NCBI RefSeq assembly: GCF_025961315.1 | Contig: NZ_JAOQNK010000001.1 | Location: forward strand, 248,001 to 312,000 | Length of the DNA stretch: 64,000 nucleotides | Origin: Sphingobacterium kitahiroshimense | GTDB lineage: Bacteria > Bacteroidota > Bacteroidia > Sphingobacteriales > Sphingobacteriaceae | Direction: 5' to 3' | Position numbers and translations under genes: made by a program | Part shown: piece by piece, positions 1 through 9,367 of the stretch | Position numbering within the stretch: the first letter of the stretch is position 1 | Layout of the letters: each line of letters begins with the position of its first letter | The notes under the pieces: generated by a model | Seen by the model: only the letters and a program-made list of their open reading frames with translations | Told to the model about the DNA's origin: nothing | The model's database searches: none

Positions 1-2154
1 ATCTTCAATATGGATGAAAAAGCGTTGAAAGAGACTTTGCGCGCAGATGAACTGGAAGCTGTTAATCGTCTGATCGCCATATCGGAAGGTGCGGGTCTTG
101 AAGCGGAAACGATTAAGCAGGCCCGCGTATTGGAAGGTTCCATGCGTAATACAGGTATCCATGCTTGTGGGGTAATTATTACTCCTGACGATATCACTAA
201 TTTTGTTCCTGTATCATTAGCAAAAGATTCAGATCTGTATGTGACACAGTTTGATAACTCTGTTGTTGAATCTGCAGGTTTGTTGAAAATGGACTTTTTA
301 GGGTTAAAAACATTGACCTTAATAAAGGATACGGTCGCTAACGTGAAGTTGAGTAATGGCCTGGAATTAGATCCCGATGAATTTCCTATTGATGATCAAT
401 TGACTTACGAGTTATTCCAAAGAGGGGAAACGGTTGGGGTATTCCAATATGAATCTCCGGGTATGCAGAAGCATATGAAAGATCTGAAACCAACGGTTTT
501 TGCGGATTTAATTGCTATGAATGCCCTTTATAGACCTGGACCAATGGAGTATATCCCCAGTTTTATCAAGCGTAAGCACGGGACAGAGCCTATTATTTAT
601 GATCTAGATGCTTGTGAGGAGTATTTGCAGGAAACATATGGTATTACTGTATATCAAGAGCAGGTAATGCTTCTTTCGCAGAAATTGGCAGGGTTCTCCA
701 AAGGTGATGCCGATGTGTTGCGTAAAGCTATGGGTAAGAAGCAAAAAGCGGTTTTGGATAAGATGAAACCTAAGTTTGTTGCTCAGGCTGCTGAAAAGGG
801 ACATAACCCGAAAGTATTAGAAAAAATTTGGACAGATTGGGAGGCTTTTGCAAGTTATGCCTTTAATAAATCGCACTCGACCTGTTATGCTTGGATTGCT
901 TATCAAACTGCTTATCTGAAAGCGCATTTTCCAGCGGAATACATGGCAGCTGTACTTTCAAATAACATGAATGATATCAAACAGGTCACTTTCTTTATGG
1001 AGGAGTGTAAGCGCATGGGACTTGAAGTATTGGCTCCAGATGTGAATGAGTCACATTATAAATTTACTGTGAATGATCGTGGTGCGATCCGATTTGGAAT
1101 GGGAGCTGTTAAAGGTGTGGGAGCAGGAGCGGTTGATACGATTGTACAGACACGTGCAAAGGGACCCTATAAATCGGTTTTTGATTTGGCAAAACGGATT
1201 GATCTGCGTGCCGCTAATAAAAAAGCTTTTGAAAGTTTAGCTTATGCAGGTGGATTTGATGGTTTTCAAAATATGCATCGTGCTCAATATTTTCACAGTG
1301 AAGATAATTCGACTGGTTTAGAAAAAGCGATTAAGTTTGCACAGCGATTCAAGGAAAATGAAAATTCGGCTCAGGTAAGTTTATTTGGCGGAGATGGCGC
1401 AGCTGAGCTTCCAGAACCTGTATTGGCTTCTTGCCCACAATGGGGTTTGATCGAAAAATTAAAGTACGAGAAAGAGGTAATCGGTATTTATCTGACTAGT
1501 CATCCCTTGGATAACTATAAGTTTGAGATTAAGCATTTCTGTCAAAACAAAGTGAGTGATCTGCAGTTAATCAATAAGGTTAAGGCTTCTGAAGTTGAAG
1601 AAGATGTTTTGTTGGATTTTAATCGGATAAAAAATAAGGAGGTTGTTATCGGTGGTATTATTGCTCTTGCCAACCATCGTATTGCAAAATCGGGTAAGCC
1701 TTTTGGTTCTTTCATTATTGAGGATTATTCAGATTCTTATGAAATAATGGTTTTTGGTGAAGATTATGTGAAGTTCAAGGGGTATCTCGAAGAAGGCTAT
1801 TTTGTGCAGCTCCGAGGTTTGGTGCAGGAAAGGTTTAAACAAGTTGGGAACTGGGGTTTTGAGATCAAGGGTATTCAGCTATTGTCGGATTTGAGAGAGA
1901 AAATGGCTAAAATTTTCACCATTAATATTGCATTGCCAGCATTAAATGATCTATTTTTGGAGGAGATGAAGCAAGTGTTGGATTCAAATGAGATCGAAGG
2001 GGTGGTTCCGAATTGTCAACTGCGTTTCAAAATTTGGGATCCGCAGGATGAAATTTCTATTGAGATGCCTGCGAAATTAAAGCGTATCAACTTGACAAAT
2101 GAGTTCTTAGAGGCTATAGAGCAGTTTGAAGGTGTAAATTACCGATTGAATTAA
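1..2154 (+). CDS. dnaE: DNA polymerase III alpha subunit, 3' part (5' cut by window)
   Basis: The replicative DNA polymerase catalytic subunit. The reading frame is open from base 1, so the first visible ATG at 10 is internal; 717 residues are visible and the PHP and palm catalytic aspartates lie upstream of the window. Visible parts are the fingers region with ALYRPGPMEYIPSF near residues 175-190 and the YQEQVM motif near 218, the KSHSTCYAWIAYQTAYLKAH segment near 290-310, a helix-hairpin-helix part after about residue 350 (RFGMGAVKGVGAGAV), and a C-terminal OB fold near 545-635 (VVIGGIIALANHRIAKSGKPF). This is the usual order in bacterial DnaE. It stops 109 bases before trxA and looks intact at the 3' end. 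Confidence 0.96.
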   Translation: MFNMDEKALKETLRADELEAVNRLIAISEGAGLEAETIKQARVLEGSMRNTGIHACGVIITPDDITNFVPVSLAKDSDLYVTQFDNSVVESAGLLKMDFLGLKTLTLIKDTVANVKLSNGLELDPDEFPIDDQLTYELFQRGETVGVFQYESPGMQKHMKDLKPTVFADLIAMNALYRPGPMEYIPSFIKRKHGTEPIIYDLDACEEYLQETYGITVYQEQVMLLSQKLAGFSKGDADVLRKAMGKKQKAVLDKMKPKFVAQAAEKGHNPKVLEKIWTDWEAFASYAFNKSHSTCYAWIAYQTAYLKAHFPAEYMAAVLSNNMNDIKQVTFFMEECKRMGLEVLAPDVNESHYKFTVNDRGAIRFGMGAVKGVGAGAVDTIVQTRAKGPYKSVFDLAKRIDLRAANKKAFESLAYAGGFDGFQNMHRAQYFHSEDNSTGLEKAIKFAQRFKENENSAQVSLFGGDGAAELPEPVLASCPQWGLIEKLKYEKEVIGIYLTSHPLDNYKFEIKHFCQNKVSDLQLINKVKASEVEEDVLLDFNRIKNKEVVIGGIIALANHRIAKSGKPFGSFIIEDYSDSYEIMVFGEDYVKFKGYLEEGYFVQLRGLVQERFKQVGNWGFEIKGIQLLSDLREKMAKIFTINIALPALNDLFLEEMKQVLDSNEIEGVVPNCQLRFKIWDPQDEISIEMPAKLKRINLTNEFLEAIEQFEGVNYRLN

Positions 2155-2198
2155 ATGGTGTCAATTTAATATTACACTTATATTACGGACATCTTTAT

Positions 2199-2206
2199 TA
2201 TATTTG
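2199..2206 (+). promoter_or_regulatory. Candidate -7 element for trxA
   Basis: TATATTTG matches the Bacteroidota -7 consensus TAnnTTTG and lies 57 bases before the trxA ATG. I see no good TTTG about 20 bases upstream, so this is a weak call. Confidence 0.4.
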
Positions 2207-2263
2207 TTCTTATAAATGAGTAAATAATAATTATCAAATAACTTCGGTTAAAAAAATAAAAAT

Positions 2264-2587
2264 ATGGCTTTAGAAATTACAGATAGCAACTTTGAAGAAG
2301 TTGTGTTGAAATCAGACAAACCAGTTTTAATTGACTTTTGGGCAGAGTGGTGTGGTCCATGTCGTATGGTAGGTCCAATTGTAGAAGAGTTGGCTAAGGA
2401 TTATGCTGATACAGCGGTAATCGGAAAAGTAAATGTAGATGAAAACCCAGAAATTTCAGTTCGTTTTGGAATTCGTAATATTCCTGCGTTATTATTCTTC
2501 AAAAATGGTGAGATTGTCGATAAACAAATCGGTGCTGTGCCAAAATCAGTGCTAAGTGAGAAACTGGATAAGCAAATTGGTGCTTAA
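2264..2587 (+). CDS. trxA: Thioredoxin
   Basis: A 107-residue single-domain cytoplasmic thioredoxin that reduces protein disulfides with electrons from thioredoxin reductase. The active-site WCGPC is at residues 29-33 in the context FWAEWCGPCRM, and the cis-proline loop reads RNIPALLFF. The length is typical of TrxA and there is no signal peptide, which separates it from the secreted TlpA/ResA-like proteins common in this phylum. It stands alone between dnaE and amt, with a candidate promoter upstream and a strong terminator 64 bases downstream. The C-terminus repeats the pentapeptide KQIGA twice (about residues 86-90 and 103-107), an oddity of no obvious importance. Confidence 0.97.
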   Translation: MALEITDSNFEEVVLKSDKPVLIDFWAEWCGPCRMVGPIVEELAKDYADTAVIGKVNVDENPEISVRFGIRNIPALLFFKNGEIVDKQIGAVPKSVLSEKLDKQIGA

Positions 2588-2650
2588 GCAAGTATTATTA
2601 AGATAATATCAAGTAGACAAATGTAGTTTTTTGTTATATAAGTCTTGTTA

Positions 2651-2690
2651 AAGGGGGTAGAATTAAGTTTCTACCCCCTTTTTCTGTTTT
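2651..2690 (+). terminator. Rho-independent terminator after trxA
   Basis: A perfect 12-bp stem (AAGGGGGTAGAA at 2651-2662 with its complement at 2669-2680), a 6-base loop, then a T-rich tail. Confidence 0.9.
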
Positions 2691-2834
2691 ATATTTAGTA
2701 AAATGCATTATATATTTGTTGTTGTTTGTGTTTTTGTAGAATTTTGATGTTTTATTTTAAAATATTTGAAATAAATATTGTTTTTACTGTAATTTTTGCC
2801 TTAATTTGGATATTGATTAACAAAACAATTAAAA

Positions 2835-4145
2835 ATGATTAAAAAAACAGCGATTCCTTTCTATTTTATGGTAATAATAGTTTTAATGGCACTATTTTTT
2901 CCTTCTTTACCTAAAAATGATGGAAATTATGAATATAATGGAGCTGATGTAGCATGGATGTTGACTTCAACGGCATTAGTGCTAATTATGACACCGGGTT
3001 TAGCATATTTTTATGGTGGAATGGTTAGAAAGAAGAATGTTATTTCAACGATGCTTCAAAGTTTCATCTGTATGGCTGTTGTTAGTGTTATTTGGGTTGT
3101 TTTTGGTTTTAGTTTAGTATTTGGAGATAGTATCGGAGGTTTCATCGGTAATCCGATGACGTATTTTATGTTTGATCATGTAATTGATGGTAAACCTTGG
3201 GTGGGTGCTCCAACGATTCCATTTGCACTGTTTGCTATGTTTCAATTGAAATTTGCGATCATTACACCGGCGCTTATTACGGGGGCTTTTGCAGAGCGTA
3301 TCCGTTTTACATCTTATATTTTGTTCATCTGTTTATTTTTCGTCTTCATATATGCTCCTTTGGCACATGCTACCTGGCATCCTGATGGCTTATTGTTTAA
3401 GCTGGGTGTTTTGGATTTTGCCGGAGGAACTGTCGTACATATGTCAGCGGGCTTAACAGCACTGGCTTCAGCGATTTACTTAAAACAGGGTAGAGAGCCT
3501 GGTCATCATACACCTGCACGTGTAACCTATGTATTGCTCGGTACCGGTATGCTGTGGTTTGGCTGGTTTGGTTTTAATGCCGGTTCTGCCTTTTCTGCTT
3601 CTAGCCTTGCTTCGACGGCACTATCAACAACAATGACGGCTTCGGCAGCAGCTGCACTTACCTGGATTTTCTTTGATGCTATCCGTGGTACTAAACCATC
3701 TGCAATGGGAACCTGTATTGGTCTAGTAGTGGGTCTGGTTGCGATTACGCCGGCCGCCGGGTTTGTAACTGTTCCGCATTCATTAGTAATTGGTGCTGTA
3801 GCGGCAATTGTAAGTCGCCTTGTGGTCGATTGGCGTACCCGTTCAAAGGTCGATGATACGTTAGATGTTTTTCCTTGTCATGGTGTTGGAGGTATTGTAG
3901 GGATGATTTTGACAGGCGTATTTGCTCATAAAAAAATTAATGGTGCTGTTGAGCATAATGGTTTATTTTTTGGTGAAATAACCCTATTTAAGGCGCATAT
4001 AATTGGTTTGTTTGCGTCCGCTGCTTTTATTTTAATTGTTGCTTTCTTATTGTTGAAAATAACAGATCTGATTTCACCCCTTCGTGCATCTGAAGAGGAG
4101 GAGTTATTAGGTATGGATATTTCACAACATGCAGAGAAATTATAA
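2835..4145 (+). CDS. amt: Ammonium transporter, Amt family
   Basis: An inner-membrane ammonia/ammonium channel of 436 residues with about 11-12 hydrophobic segments. The N-terminal helix (residues 5-25) could be a cleaved signal or an extra segment. The family's paired pore histidines are visible: H202 in VVHMSAG and H349 in CHGVGGIVGM. The early signature LAYFYGGMVRKKNVISTM is also present. No glnB/glnK-type PII gene, the usual partner, lies next to it; the upstream neighbour is trxA and the downstream gene is convergent, so it is probably a single-gene transcript ending in the hairpin that follows. Confidence 0.95.
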   Translation: MIKKTAIPFYFMVIIVLMALFFPSLPKNDGNYEYNGADVAWMLTSTALVLIMTPGLAYFYGGMVRKKNVISTMLQSFICMAVVSVIWVVFGFSLVFGDSIGGFIGNPMTYFMFDHVIDGKPWVGAPTIPFALFAMFQLKFAIITPALITGAFAERIRFTSYILFICLFFVFIYAPLAHATWHPDGLLFKLGVLDFAGGTVVHMSAGLTALASAIYLKQGREPGHHTPARVTYVLLGTGMLWFGWFGFNAGSAFSASSLASTALSTTMTASAAAALTWIFFDAIRGTKPSAMGTCIGLVVGLVAITPAAGFVTVPHSLVIGAVAAIVSRLVVDWRTRSKVDDTLDVFPCHGVGGIVGMILTGVFAHKKINGAVEHNGLFFGEITLFKAHIIGLFASAAFILIVAFLLLKITDLISPLRASEEEELLGMDISQHAEKL

Positions 4146-4174
4146 AGATTCCTTTCAATTCCCTTTCAATTAGA

Positions 4175-4210
4175 AACGCACACCATCGCTCGATGGGTGC
4201 GTTTTCTTTT
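4175..4210 (+). terminator. Terminator after amt
   Basis: Inverted repeat AACGCACACCATCG / CGATGGGTGCGTT with one bulged or mismatched base, directly followed by TTTCTTTTT. Confidence 0.85.
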
Positions 4211-4312
4211 TAAATGGGCATTTTGTAACAAGGCTTCGCTTTTAGAACGATATGCTATTTGATTTTTTTGTATTGGTCCAGAAAGGGTCTGTAGCCAGTA
4301 CAAATTTTTTGG

Positions 4313-4969
4313 TTAATGTATAAGGCCGGAAATAATATTTATTGTTAATGCAACAACAAATGTATTTAAAGCGAAAGCGAGTAATCCATGAAACAGAACC
4401 ACTCTTCTAATTTTTCGTGACGAAACTTCAATATCAGAAACTTGAAATGTACAACCGAGCACAAATGAAAAGTATGCAAAGTCCATATAATCAGGTTTTT
4501 CATTTCCTGGGAAATCCAATCCTTTACCAGTGGCACCGTCTGCATAGTACAGATGTGCGTAATGGAAGACATAGGTCGTATGTACCAAAAACCAAGAGCT
4601 CATCATACTTAATACACAGATGCTGATGCTTGCGCCCTTGGGCATATCGGTCGTACTATCTGTGATAATAATGAGAAGTACAGCGAACAAACAGGCAAAA
4701 CTTGCCATTAAAATAAAAATGGATACAAATAGACGGCTTCCGTCTTCGGATGCCGCTTTTCTAACAATTCGGTTTACGGGCATCTGGTAAAAGATAAACC
4801 ACGACACAGCGCTGTAACTCAAACTAAAGGTAATCCAAAAAAGTATAGCACTCATTAAGAGGTTTATATTTAGACAATAGCAAATAACAGCTGTTAGGAT
4901 GCTAAAGGAAAATGAAAATATACATTTTTGAACCGGATTGAAATCCTGTATGATCGCCTTTATTTTCAT
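4313..4969 (-). CDS. DUF1345 family membrane protein
   Basis: A 218-residue integral membrane protein of the DUF1345 family, whose function is unknown. It has five or six hydrophobic segments and the family's conserved C-terminal half, seen as HTTYVFHYAHLYY, GLDFPGNEKPDYMDFAYFSF and GCTFQVSD. I chose the ATG at 4969 over the in-frame TTG at 4978, which lies within the upstream gene; the ATG follows the upstream lipoprotein's stop codon by 2 bases, so the two are probably translationally coupled. What it transports or binds, if anything, cannot be told from the sequence. Confidence 0.85.
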   Translation of the reverse strand: MKIKAIIQDFNPVQKCIFSFSFSILTAVICYCLNINLLMSAILFWITFSLSYSAVSWFIFYQMPVNRIVRKAASEDGSRLFVSIFILMASFACLFAVLLIIITDSTTDMPKGASISICVLSMMSSWFLVHTTYVFHYAHLYYADGATGKGLDFPGNEKPDYMDFAYFSFVLGCTFQVSDIEVSSRKIRRVVLFHGLLAFALNTFVVALTINIISGLIH

Positions 4970-4971
4970 CT

Positions 4972-5787
4972 TTAACAATCAAATTGCACATCTTGCTTAT
5001 AGCTGCTTTTCTCCATATCGTTATCTCTTATTTGAGACGAAAGGATAAGCATAATACTGTTTTCTTCGTAATTGGTAGGGGTAGAAATAATAAAATCAAG
5101 TTTTCCATCACGATCAATATCTCCTACAAATAATGTTTTGATAAAAGTGTCATTAAATTGGTCAGCTTTGAACATATTTATCTCTGAGTTTCCGTTGAAT
5201 GAACATGTTAATTTATAATTCTTAACATCGTGAAAGACTTCTTCATGGTTTTGCTCATTTGTTTGAATATTGGTTCCTACAATGTCACCATATCCTTTTA
5301 ACAAGTATTTTTGGTTGTTAAAATTATACTGAACAGTTTCTTTAGGCCATATTTCAGCTTTGGTAATCTTTAGATTTTCAATTTTTCCTGCTTTTAAAAA
5401 AGGGAAATTGAGAAATAGGATGGAATTTCTTTTTGAAATTACTCCTTTCGTGGGTACTCCCGCACACTCACTGAATCCATCTTCTATTTTATAATCGACC
5501 TTTGCAAGGTAATATTCTCCTTTTTCCTCATAAAGATCTAGCCATCCATCATTTAAAATTTTGCTCGGATCTTCTGAATCGTCATAAATCCGATAGGTAT
5601 CTATCATGAAAATGGATGCTTCTTTATTGGTAGAGGTTTTGATGCTAGGCCTGCTCACTGCACTTGTGTCGCTTGTTATTTCACTAGCGGCAGTGTCATT
5701 AGGAATTGTCTTATTAACCGGACTCTGATTTTGACAGGACTGAAAAATAAGTGTTATAAATAGTGCTGTAAGGCTTAAATATTTCAT
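4972..5787 (-). CDS. Predicted lipoprotein with FG-GAP/VCBS-like repeat
   Basis: A 271-residue predicted lipoprotein. The signal ends in a lipobox FQSC at residues 15-18, followed by a low-complexity Ser/Thr/Asn linker. Near the C-terminus VGDIDRDGKLDFIISTP resembles a calcium-binding FG-GAP/VCBS-type loop (DxDxDGxxD), so a surface-exposed beta fold is plausible. I do not recognise a specific family. It is followed within 2 bases by the DUF1345 gene. Its start codon lies inside a large inverted repeat (5785-5836), an unusual arrangement that may limit its translation. Confidence 0.7.
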   Translation of the reverse strand: MKYLSLTALFITLIFQSCQNQSPVNKTIPNDTAASEITSDTSAVSRPSIKTSTNKEASIFMIDTYRIYDDSEDPSKILNDGWLDLYEEKGEYYLAKVDYKIEDGFSECAGVPTKGVISKRNSILFLNFPFLKAGKIENLKITKAEIWPKETVQYNFNNQKYLLKGYGDIVGTNIQTNEQNHEEVFHDVKNYKLTCSFNGNSEINMFKADQFNDTFIKTLFVGDIDRDGKLDFIISTPTNYEENSIMLILSSQIRDNDMEKSSYKQDVQFDC

Positions 5788-5836
5788 CGTGCATTATAAT
5801 TTGAATAATTAAATATAGAAATTTTAATGCACGATG
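5785..5836 (-). promoter_or_regulatory. Inverted repeat enclosing the lipoprotein start codon
   Basis: CATCGTGCATTA at 5785-5796 and TAATGCACGATG at 5825-5836 form a perfect 12-bp dyad, extended inside by AATTT/AAATT. On the minus-strand RNA the 3' arm ends in the AUG of the downstream lipoprotein, so the folded RNA would pair its start codon. No U-tract follows, so it is not a typical terminator. It could instead be a protein-binding dyad. Confidence 0.6.
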
Positions 5837-5849
5837 TAAATAAACTTTC

Positions 5850-6842
5850 TTAATCTGTTAATGCTTCTTTCAATATGCGGAACGAGTCAAGACATTTTTG
5901 ATCATCATAAATATAAGATATGGCCATAAGTTCATCGATTTGTAGTTTTTCGATGAACGGTTCCAATTCCTTTCTGATGGTCTCTTTGTCTCCTATAAAG
6001 CTGCAGGAAAGCATATTGTCTGCGGCTTGCTCAATACTTGGAATCCCTTTGTAAATAACCTCAAATGTTGGAGGTGACAATGGTGCTCTTGTATTGGTTA
6101 GAATCCCCGCAAATAAATTTTTTACACTTGTTGACTGTAATTCGGCTTCTTCTACTGTTTTCGCGGCAATTACATTGACACAAACAATAAAATATGGTGC
6201 TGAAAGACTAGCTGACGGTTTGAAGTTCTGGTGGTAGATGGCACTTGCTTGAGCCAGTTGTGCCGGTGCAAAATGTGCGGCAAATGCATAGGGTAGTCCA
6301 AGGCTGGCGGCTAAATCGGCACTGTCTGTACTGGATCCTAAAATATATAAAGGAACGTTTAGACCTTCGGCCGGAAAAGCTCTTACTTTGGAGTCAACAT
6401 TACTGTCACTAAAATATTGTTGCAGTGCCGCAACATCCTGTGGAAATTGGTATGCTGTATTAAAATTATTGCGACGTAATGCCATTGCTGTTTCTTGGTC
6501 CGTTCCAGGAGCTCTGCCTAATCCAAGATCAATACGATTTGGATAAAGAGTCTCTAAGGTACCGAATTGCTCTGCAATGACAAGGGGCGAATGGTTCGGT
6601 AGCATAATACCTCCAGATCCAACACGAATGGTTTTGGTGTTTGCTGCGATGTGCTGAATAACGAGCGAGGTTGCTGAACTGGCAATGTATTCCATATTGT
6701 GGTGTTCTGCTACCCAGATTCTTTTATATCCTAACTGCTCAATATGTTGCGCTATTTTTATGGTTCTGTTATATGCTTCTGACGTTGTGCAACCTTTTTT
6801 GATTGGCGCAAGATCTAAAGCTGATAAAGCAATATTTCTCAT
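5850..6842 (-). CDS. LLM-class flavin-dependent oxidoreductase (luciferase-like)
   Basis: A 330-residue TIM-barrel monooxygenase of the bacterial luciferase-like superfamily, expected to use FMNH2 or F420-type flavin cofactors. It starts with the family pattern [19 protein letters not shown], has [18 protein letters not shown] near residues 41-58 and [22 protein letters not shown] near 77-98, then [13 protein letters not shown]. This resembles the YhbW/MsnO8 subgroup, usually annotated without a known substrate. It lies 53 bases after the methyltransferase gene on the same strand and may be the last gene of the yggS operon. The substrate is unknown. Confidence 0.88.
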   Translation of the reverse strand: MRNIALSALDLAPIKKGCTTSEAYNRTIKIAQHIEQLGYKRIWVAEHHNMEYIASSATSLVIQHIAANTKTIRVGSGGIMLPNHSPLVIAEQFGTLETLYPNRIDLGLGRAPGTDQETAMALRRNNFNTAYQFPQDVAALQQYFSDSNVDSKVRAFPAEGLNVPLYILGSSTDSADLAASLGLPYAFAAHFAPAQLAQASAIYHQNFKPSASLSAPYFIVCVNVIAAKTVEEAELQSTSVKNLFAGILTNTRAPLSPPTFEVIYKGIPSIEQAADNMLSCSFIGDKETIRKELEPFIEKLQIDELMAISYIYDDQKCLDSFRILKEALTD

Positions 6843-6895
6843 ATAATAAAATTATGCTTTATTTTAGGAAAATATGTAATGGTATTGTCGCTTTA

Positions 6896-8077
6896 CTATT
6901 TTCGTGTCGCGTGGATGACAATCAGTTCTCCTGTATGATCTGTAGTAAAAAAACTATGTAATTCACCGCCGTCCATAATTTTAAATTTCTTTTTTAGTAC
7001 TTCTGTTTTTAAAGGGAAATTTCTAGCTACAGCGTTTGTTCTTAATTTTTCTTTTGATTTTTTGAAGATGGAAAACGGAATAACTTCGATGATTTCATAA
7101 ATTTTTCCTAAAAAATCTTCTTGGTAAATTTCTGAACTATATAGGTGCGTATGTTGGTGCAGTTTTTTAAGATCAAATGCTTTGGTTATACTCTTAAAAG
7201 CACCAGCTTTAGTAAGACATACATCCGGTTCATAAAGATAACGCAGCGGTGCTGAAAATGAAGTGACCGTTTCAGTTTCTTCTGCCTGTGTGAATGTGAA
7301 TTGTTGTGTTTTGTCACCAAAAATACGGACAGCGGTAATCTCTGGTTGACCAGAAAAATCTCTTTCTTGAATGAAAAGTAGCTCTTTACAGTCATTTTGG
7401 AGACTAATGACATAGATTTGCTTGACATGGTTTAGCTCAGACAATGCTGCTGTGATGTCCAGAAGAGGAGCAACTTTTATCATGATATGGGCTGCTCTTT
7501 GTAGAAAGTTTTCCTGTAAGGAAACGATGTTGGGTTCGCAATCACTCAACATGAAAACTTTTTGCTGCGCCACCCTGCGGGAAGGATCTATGTATATATA
7601 CCCTATGTTAAGATCTTTATTTTTAGCAATATAGTCTACTCCATCTGAAGCGATAACTTCTATGTTTTTAGCTTGTAATTGCTTGGCATTGTATTGAGAT
7701 ATGAGTGCAAGTTGCGGATTGATCTCACAGGAAATTACTTTTTTAGCTCTTTTTGAAAAGTAAAAATCATCAATACCAAAGCCGCTCGTGATATCGATTA
7801 AAGTGACGTTTTCCGGAATTAGTGATGCTTTGAATATCGCTGTTTTTTCCGAAGAACATTGTTCTAAGTTTAATTTATCGGGGTAATATATGTTCGCTGT
7901 TTCTGCCCAAAGCGGAATTTTTTTGCGACATCGCTGTCTGCCATCTATTTGTGTCGCAAGTTCAGACGAGGTAATTCCTTCAAAAGGAGATTTTTTTAGC
8001 GCTAATTTAGCGGAAGATTCTGATTCATTTTGATTAATAAAATCTTGAACCTCCTTTTGAAGGATAAGTGTATTCAT
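6896..8077 (-). CDS. SAM-dependent methyltransferase with THUMP-like domain
   Basis: A 393-residue class I methyltransferase of a Bacteroidota family with a C-terminal THUMP-like domain. The SAM-binding motif is VTLIDITSGFGIDDFYFS (about residues 96-112), followed by an acidic strand end in KKVISCEINP. The post-motif reads YIDPSRR in place of an NPPY-type tetrad, so the target base is uncertain; an RNA is the likely substrate by family analogy. The ATG follows the stop codon of the aspartate kinase gene with no gap, so the two are surely co-transcribed, though no metabolic link is evident. Confidence 0.82.
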   Translation of the reverse strand: MNTLILQKEVQDFINQNESESSAKLALKKSPFEGITSSELATQIDGRQRCRKKIPLWAETANIYYPDKLNLEQCSSEKTAIFKASLIPENVTLIDITSGFGIDDFYFSKRAKKVISCEINPQLALISQYNAKQLQAKNIEVIASDGVDYIAKNKDLNIGYIYIDPSRRVAQQKVFMLSDCEPNIVSLQENFLQRAAHIMIKVAPLLDITAALSELNHVKQIYVISLQNDCKELLFIQERDFSGQPEITAVRIFGDKTQQFTFTQAEETETVTSFSAPLRYLYEPDVCLTKAGAFKSITKAFDLKKLHQHTHLYSSEIYQEDFLGKIYEIIEVIPFSIFKKSKEKLRTNAVARNFPLKTEVLKKKFKIMDGGELHSFFTTDHTGELIVIHATRK

Positions 8078-9340
8078 TTATATTTTTTTTACAAGAAGCT
8101 GGCAAGTATAGGTATCTTTCAGTTCGCTGATCACCTGTTTATCCACTAAAACTCTATTGATTGTTTCTTGGTTATAGTAACGGATGGTGATAAGCTCTAG
8201 ACCAGTTTCAATATTGACTTTGAATTTTTTCTTTAATTCGTCCAGTACTTCCAGGATGTTTTGACCGGTATCGTCTACAGCAACTGAAAAATTGATTGCA
8301 CTGTTGTGCATCATATTGATTTTAATGCGGAATTGGTGAAACAAATTGAAAATATCGCGCAGATTATCTTCTACAATAAATGAAAAGTCACGCGGTGAAA
8401 TGGATATCAAAATTTGATTGACCTTAAAAATAAACGATGGTACAGGTAAAGATACATTTGTGCTCTTGATCTTAGTTCCTGGCACTTCCGGATTAAGGAA
8501 CGACCGCACATTTAACTGGATATTTTTATTCTGAAGTGGCTTAATTGTTTTCGGATGAATAACGGTTGCTCCATAATAGGTCAATTCAATTGCATCTGTA
8601 TAAGATAATTCAGGTATCAATTCAGTTTTTTCAAACCATTTTGGATCGGCATTGAGTACACCTGGTACATCCTTCCAAATTGTCACGTGTTCAGCATTTA
8701 AACATGCTGCAAAGATTGCTGCCGAATAGTCTGATCCTTCACGACCTAATGTTGTCGTGAAATTTTCGGATGTCGAGCCTATAAATCCTTGTGTGACCCC
8801 GATATATTCGCTAAGGATTTTTGGGATCTCAGCTTGAATAATAGCTTCTGTCTTTTCCCAGTTAACCTGCGCTTCGGTATAGGTGTTATCGGTCATGATG
8901 TAGTTGCGGGCATCTAGCCATTGGGATTTTACACCAATGTGATTGAGATAAGCCGCTAGAATTTTGGAAGAAACGATTTCACCCGTAGAAACGATTTGAT
9001 CAAATAAATAATCAAAAGAATCTTGTGGTTCTTCTTCTAATATCCATTCGATTTCGACAAAACAATTGGCGATTTCATCAAATATAGGATGATTGGAATC
9101 TTCGAATAAACCGGATAATATGTTATAATGAAATGCTTTGGCTTTTTCAAGTATTTCAAATGCTTCACCTGTATTTTGGTGATATGCTTTTGTTACGTCT
9201 TCTAATAAGTTGGTGGTTTTACCCATGGCCGATACGACGACCAATAAAGCGTCCACTTTATATTTAGAGATAATATGTGCTGAATTTTTTACACTTTCAG
9301 CATCTTTGACTGATGCGCCACCAAATTTAAAAACTTGCAT
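8078..9340 (-). CDS. lysC: Aspartate kinase
   Basis: A 420-residue monofunctional aspartokinase, phosphorylating aspartate in the first step of lysine, threonine and methionine synthesis. The N-terminal KFGGASVKDAESV is the nucleotide-binding signature (usually KFGGTSV). TTLGREGSDYSAAIFA near residues 196-212 is the substrate-binding segment, followed by WKDVPGVLNADPK. The C-terminal 120 residues form tandem ACT-type domains, so allosteric feedback by an amino acid is likely. Homoserine dehydrogenase is encoded separately at 23.1-24.3 kb, so the two enzymes are not fused here as in ThrA. It sits in the yggS run on the minus strand. Confidence 0.93.
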   Translation of the reverse strand: MQVFKFGGASVKDAESVKNSAHIISKYKVDALLVVVSAMGKTTNLLEDVTKAYHQNTGEAFEILEKAKAFHYNILSGLFEDSNHPIFDEIANCFVEIEWILEEEPQDSFDYLFDQIVSTGEIVSSKILAAYLNHIGVKSQWLDARNYIMTDNTYTEAQVNWEKTEAIIQAEIPKILSEYIGVTQGFIGSTSENFTTTLGREGSDYSAAIFAACLNAEHVTIWKDVPGVLNADPKWFEKTELIPELSYTDAIELTYYGATVIHPKTIKPLQNKNIQLNVRSFLNPEVPGTKIKSTNVSLPVPSFIFKVNQILISISPRDFSFIVEDNLRDIFNLFHQFRIKINMMHNSAINFSVAVDDTGQNILEVLDELKKKFKVNIETGLELITIRYYNQETINRVLVDKQVISELKDTYTCQLLVKKI

Positions 9341-9367
9341 CGGATAGGATTACGTTGAGGTTGATTG

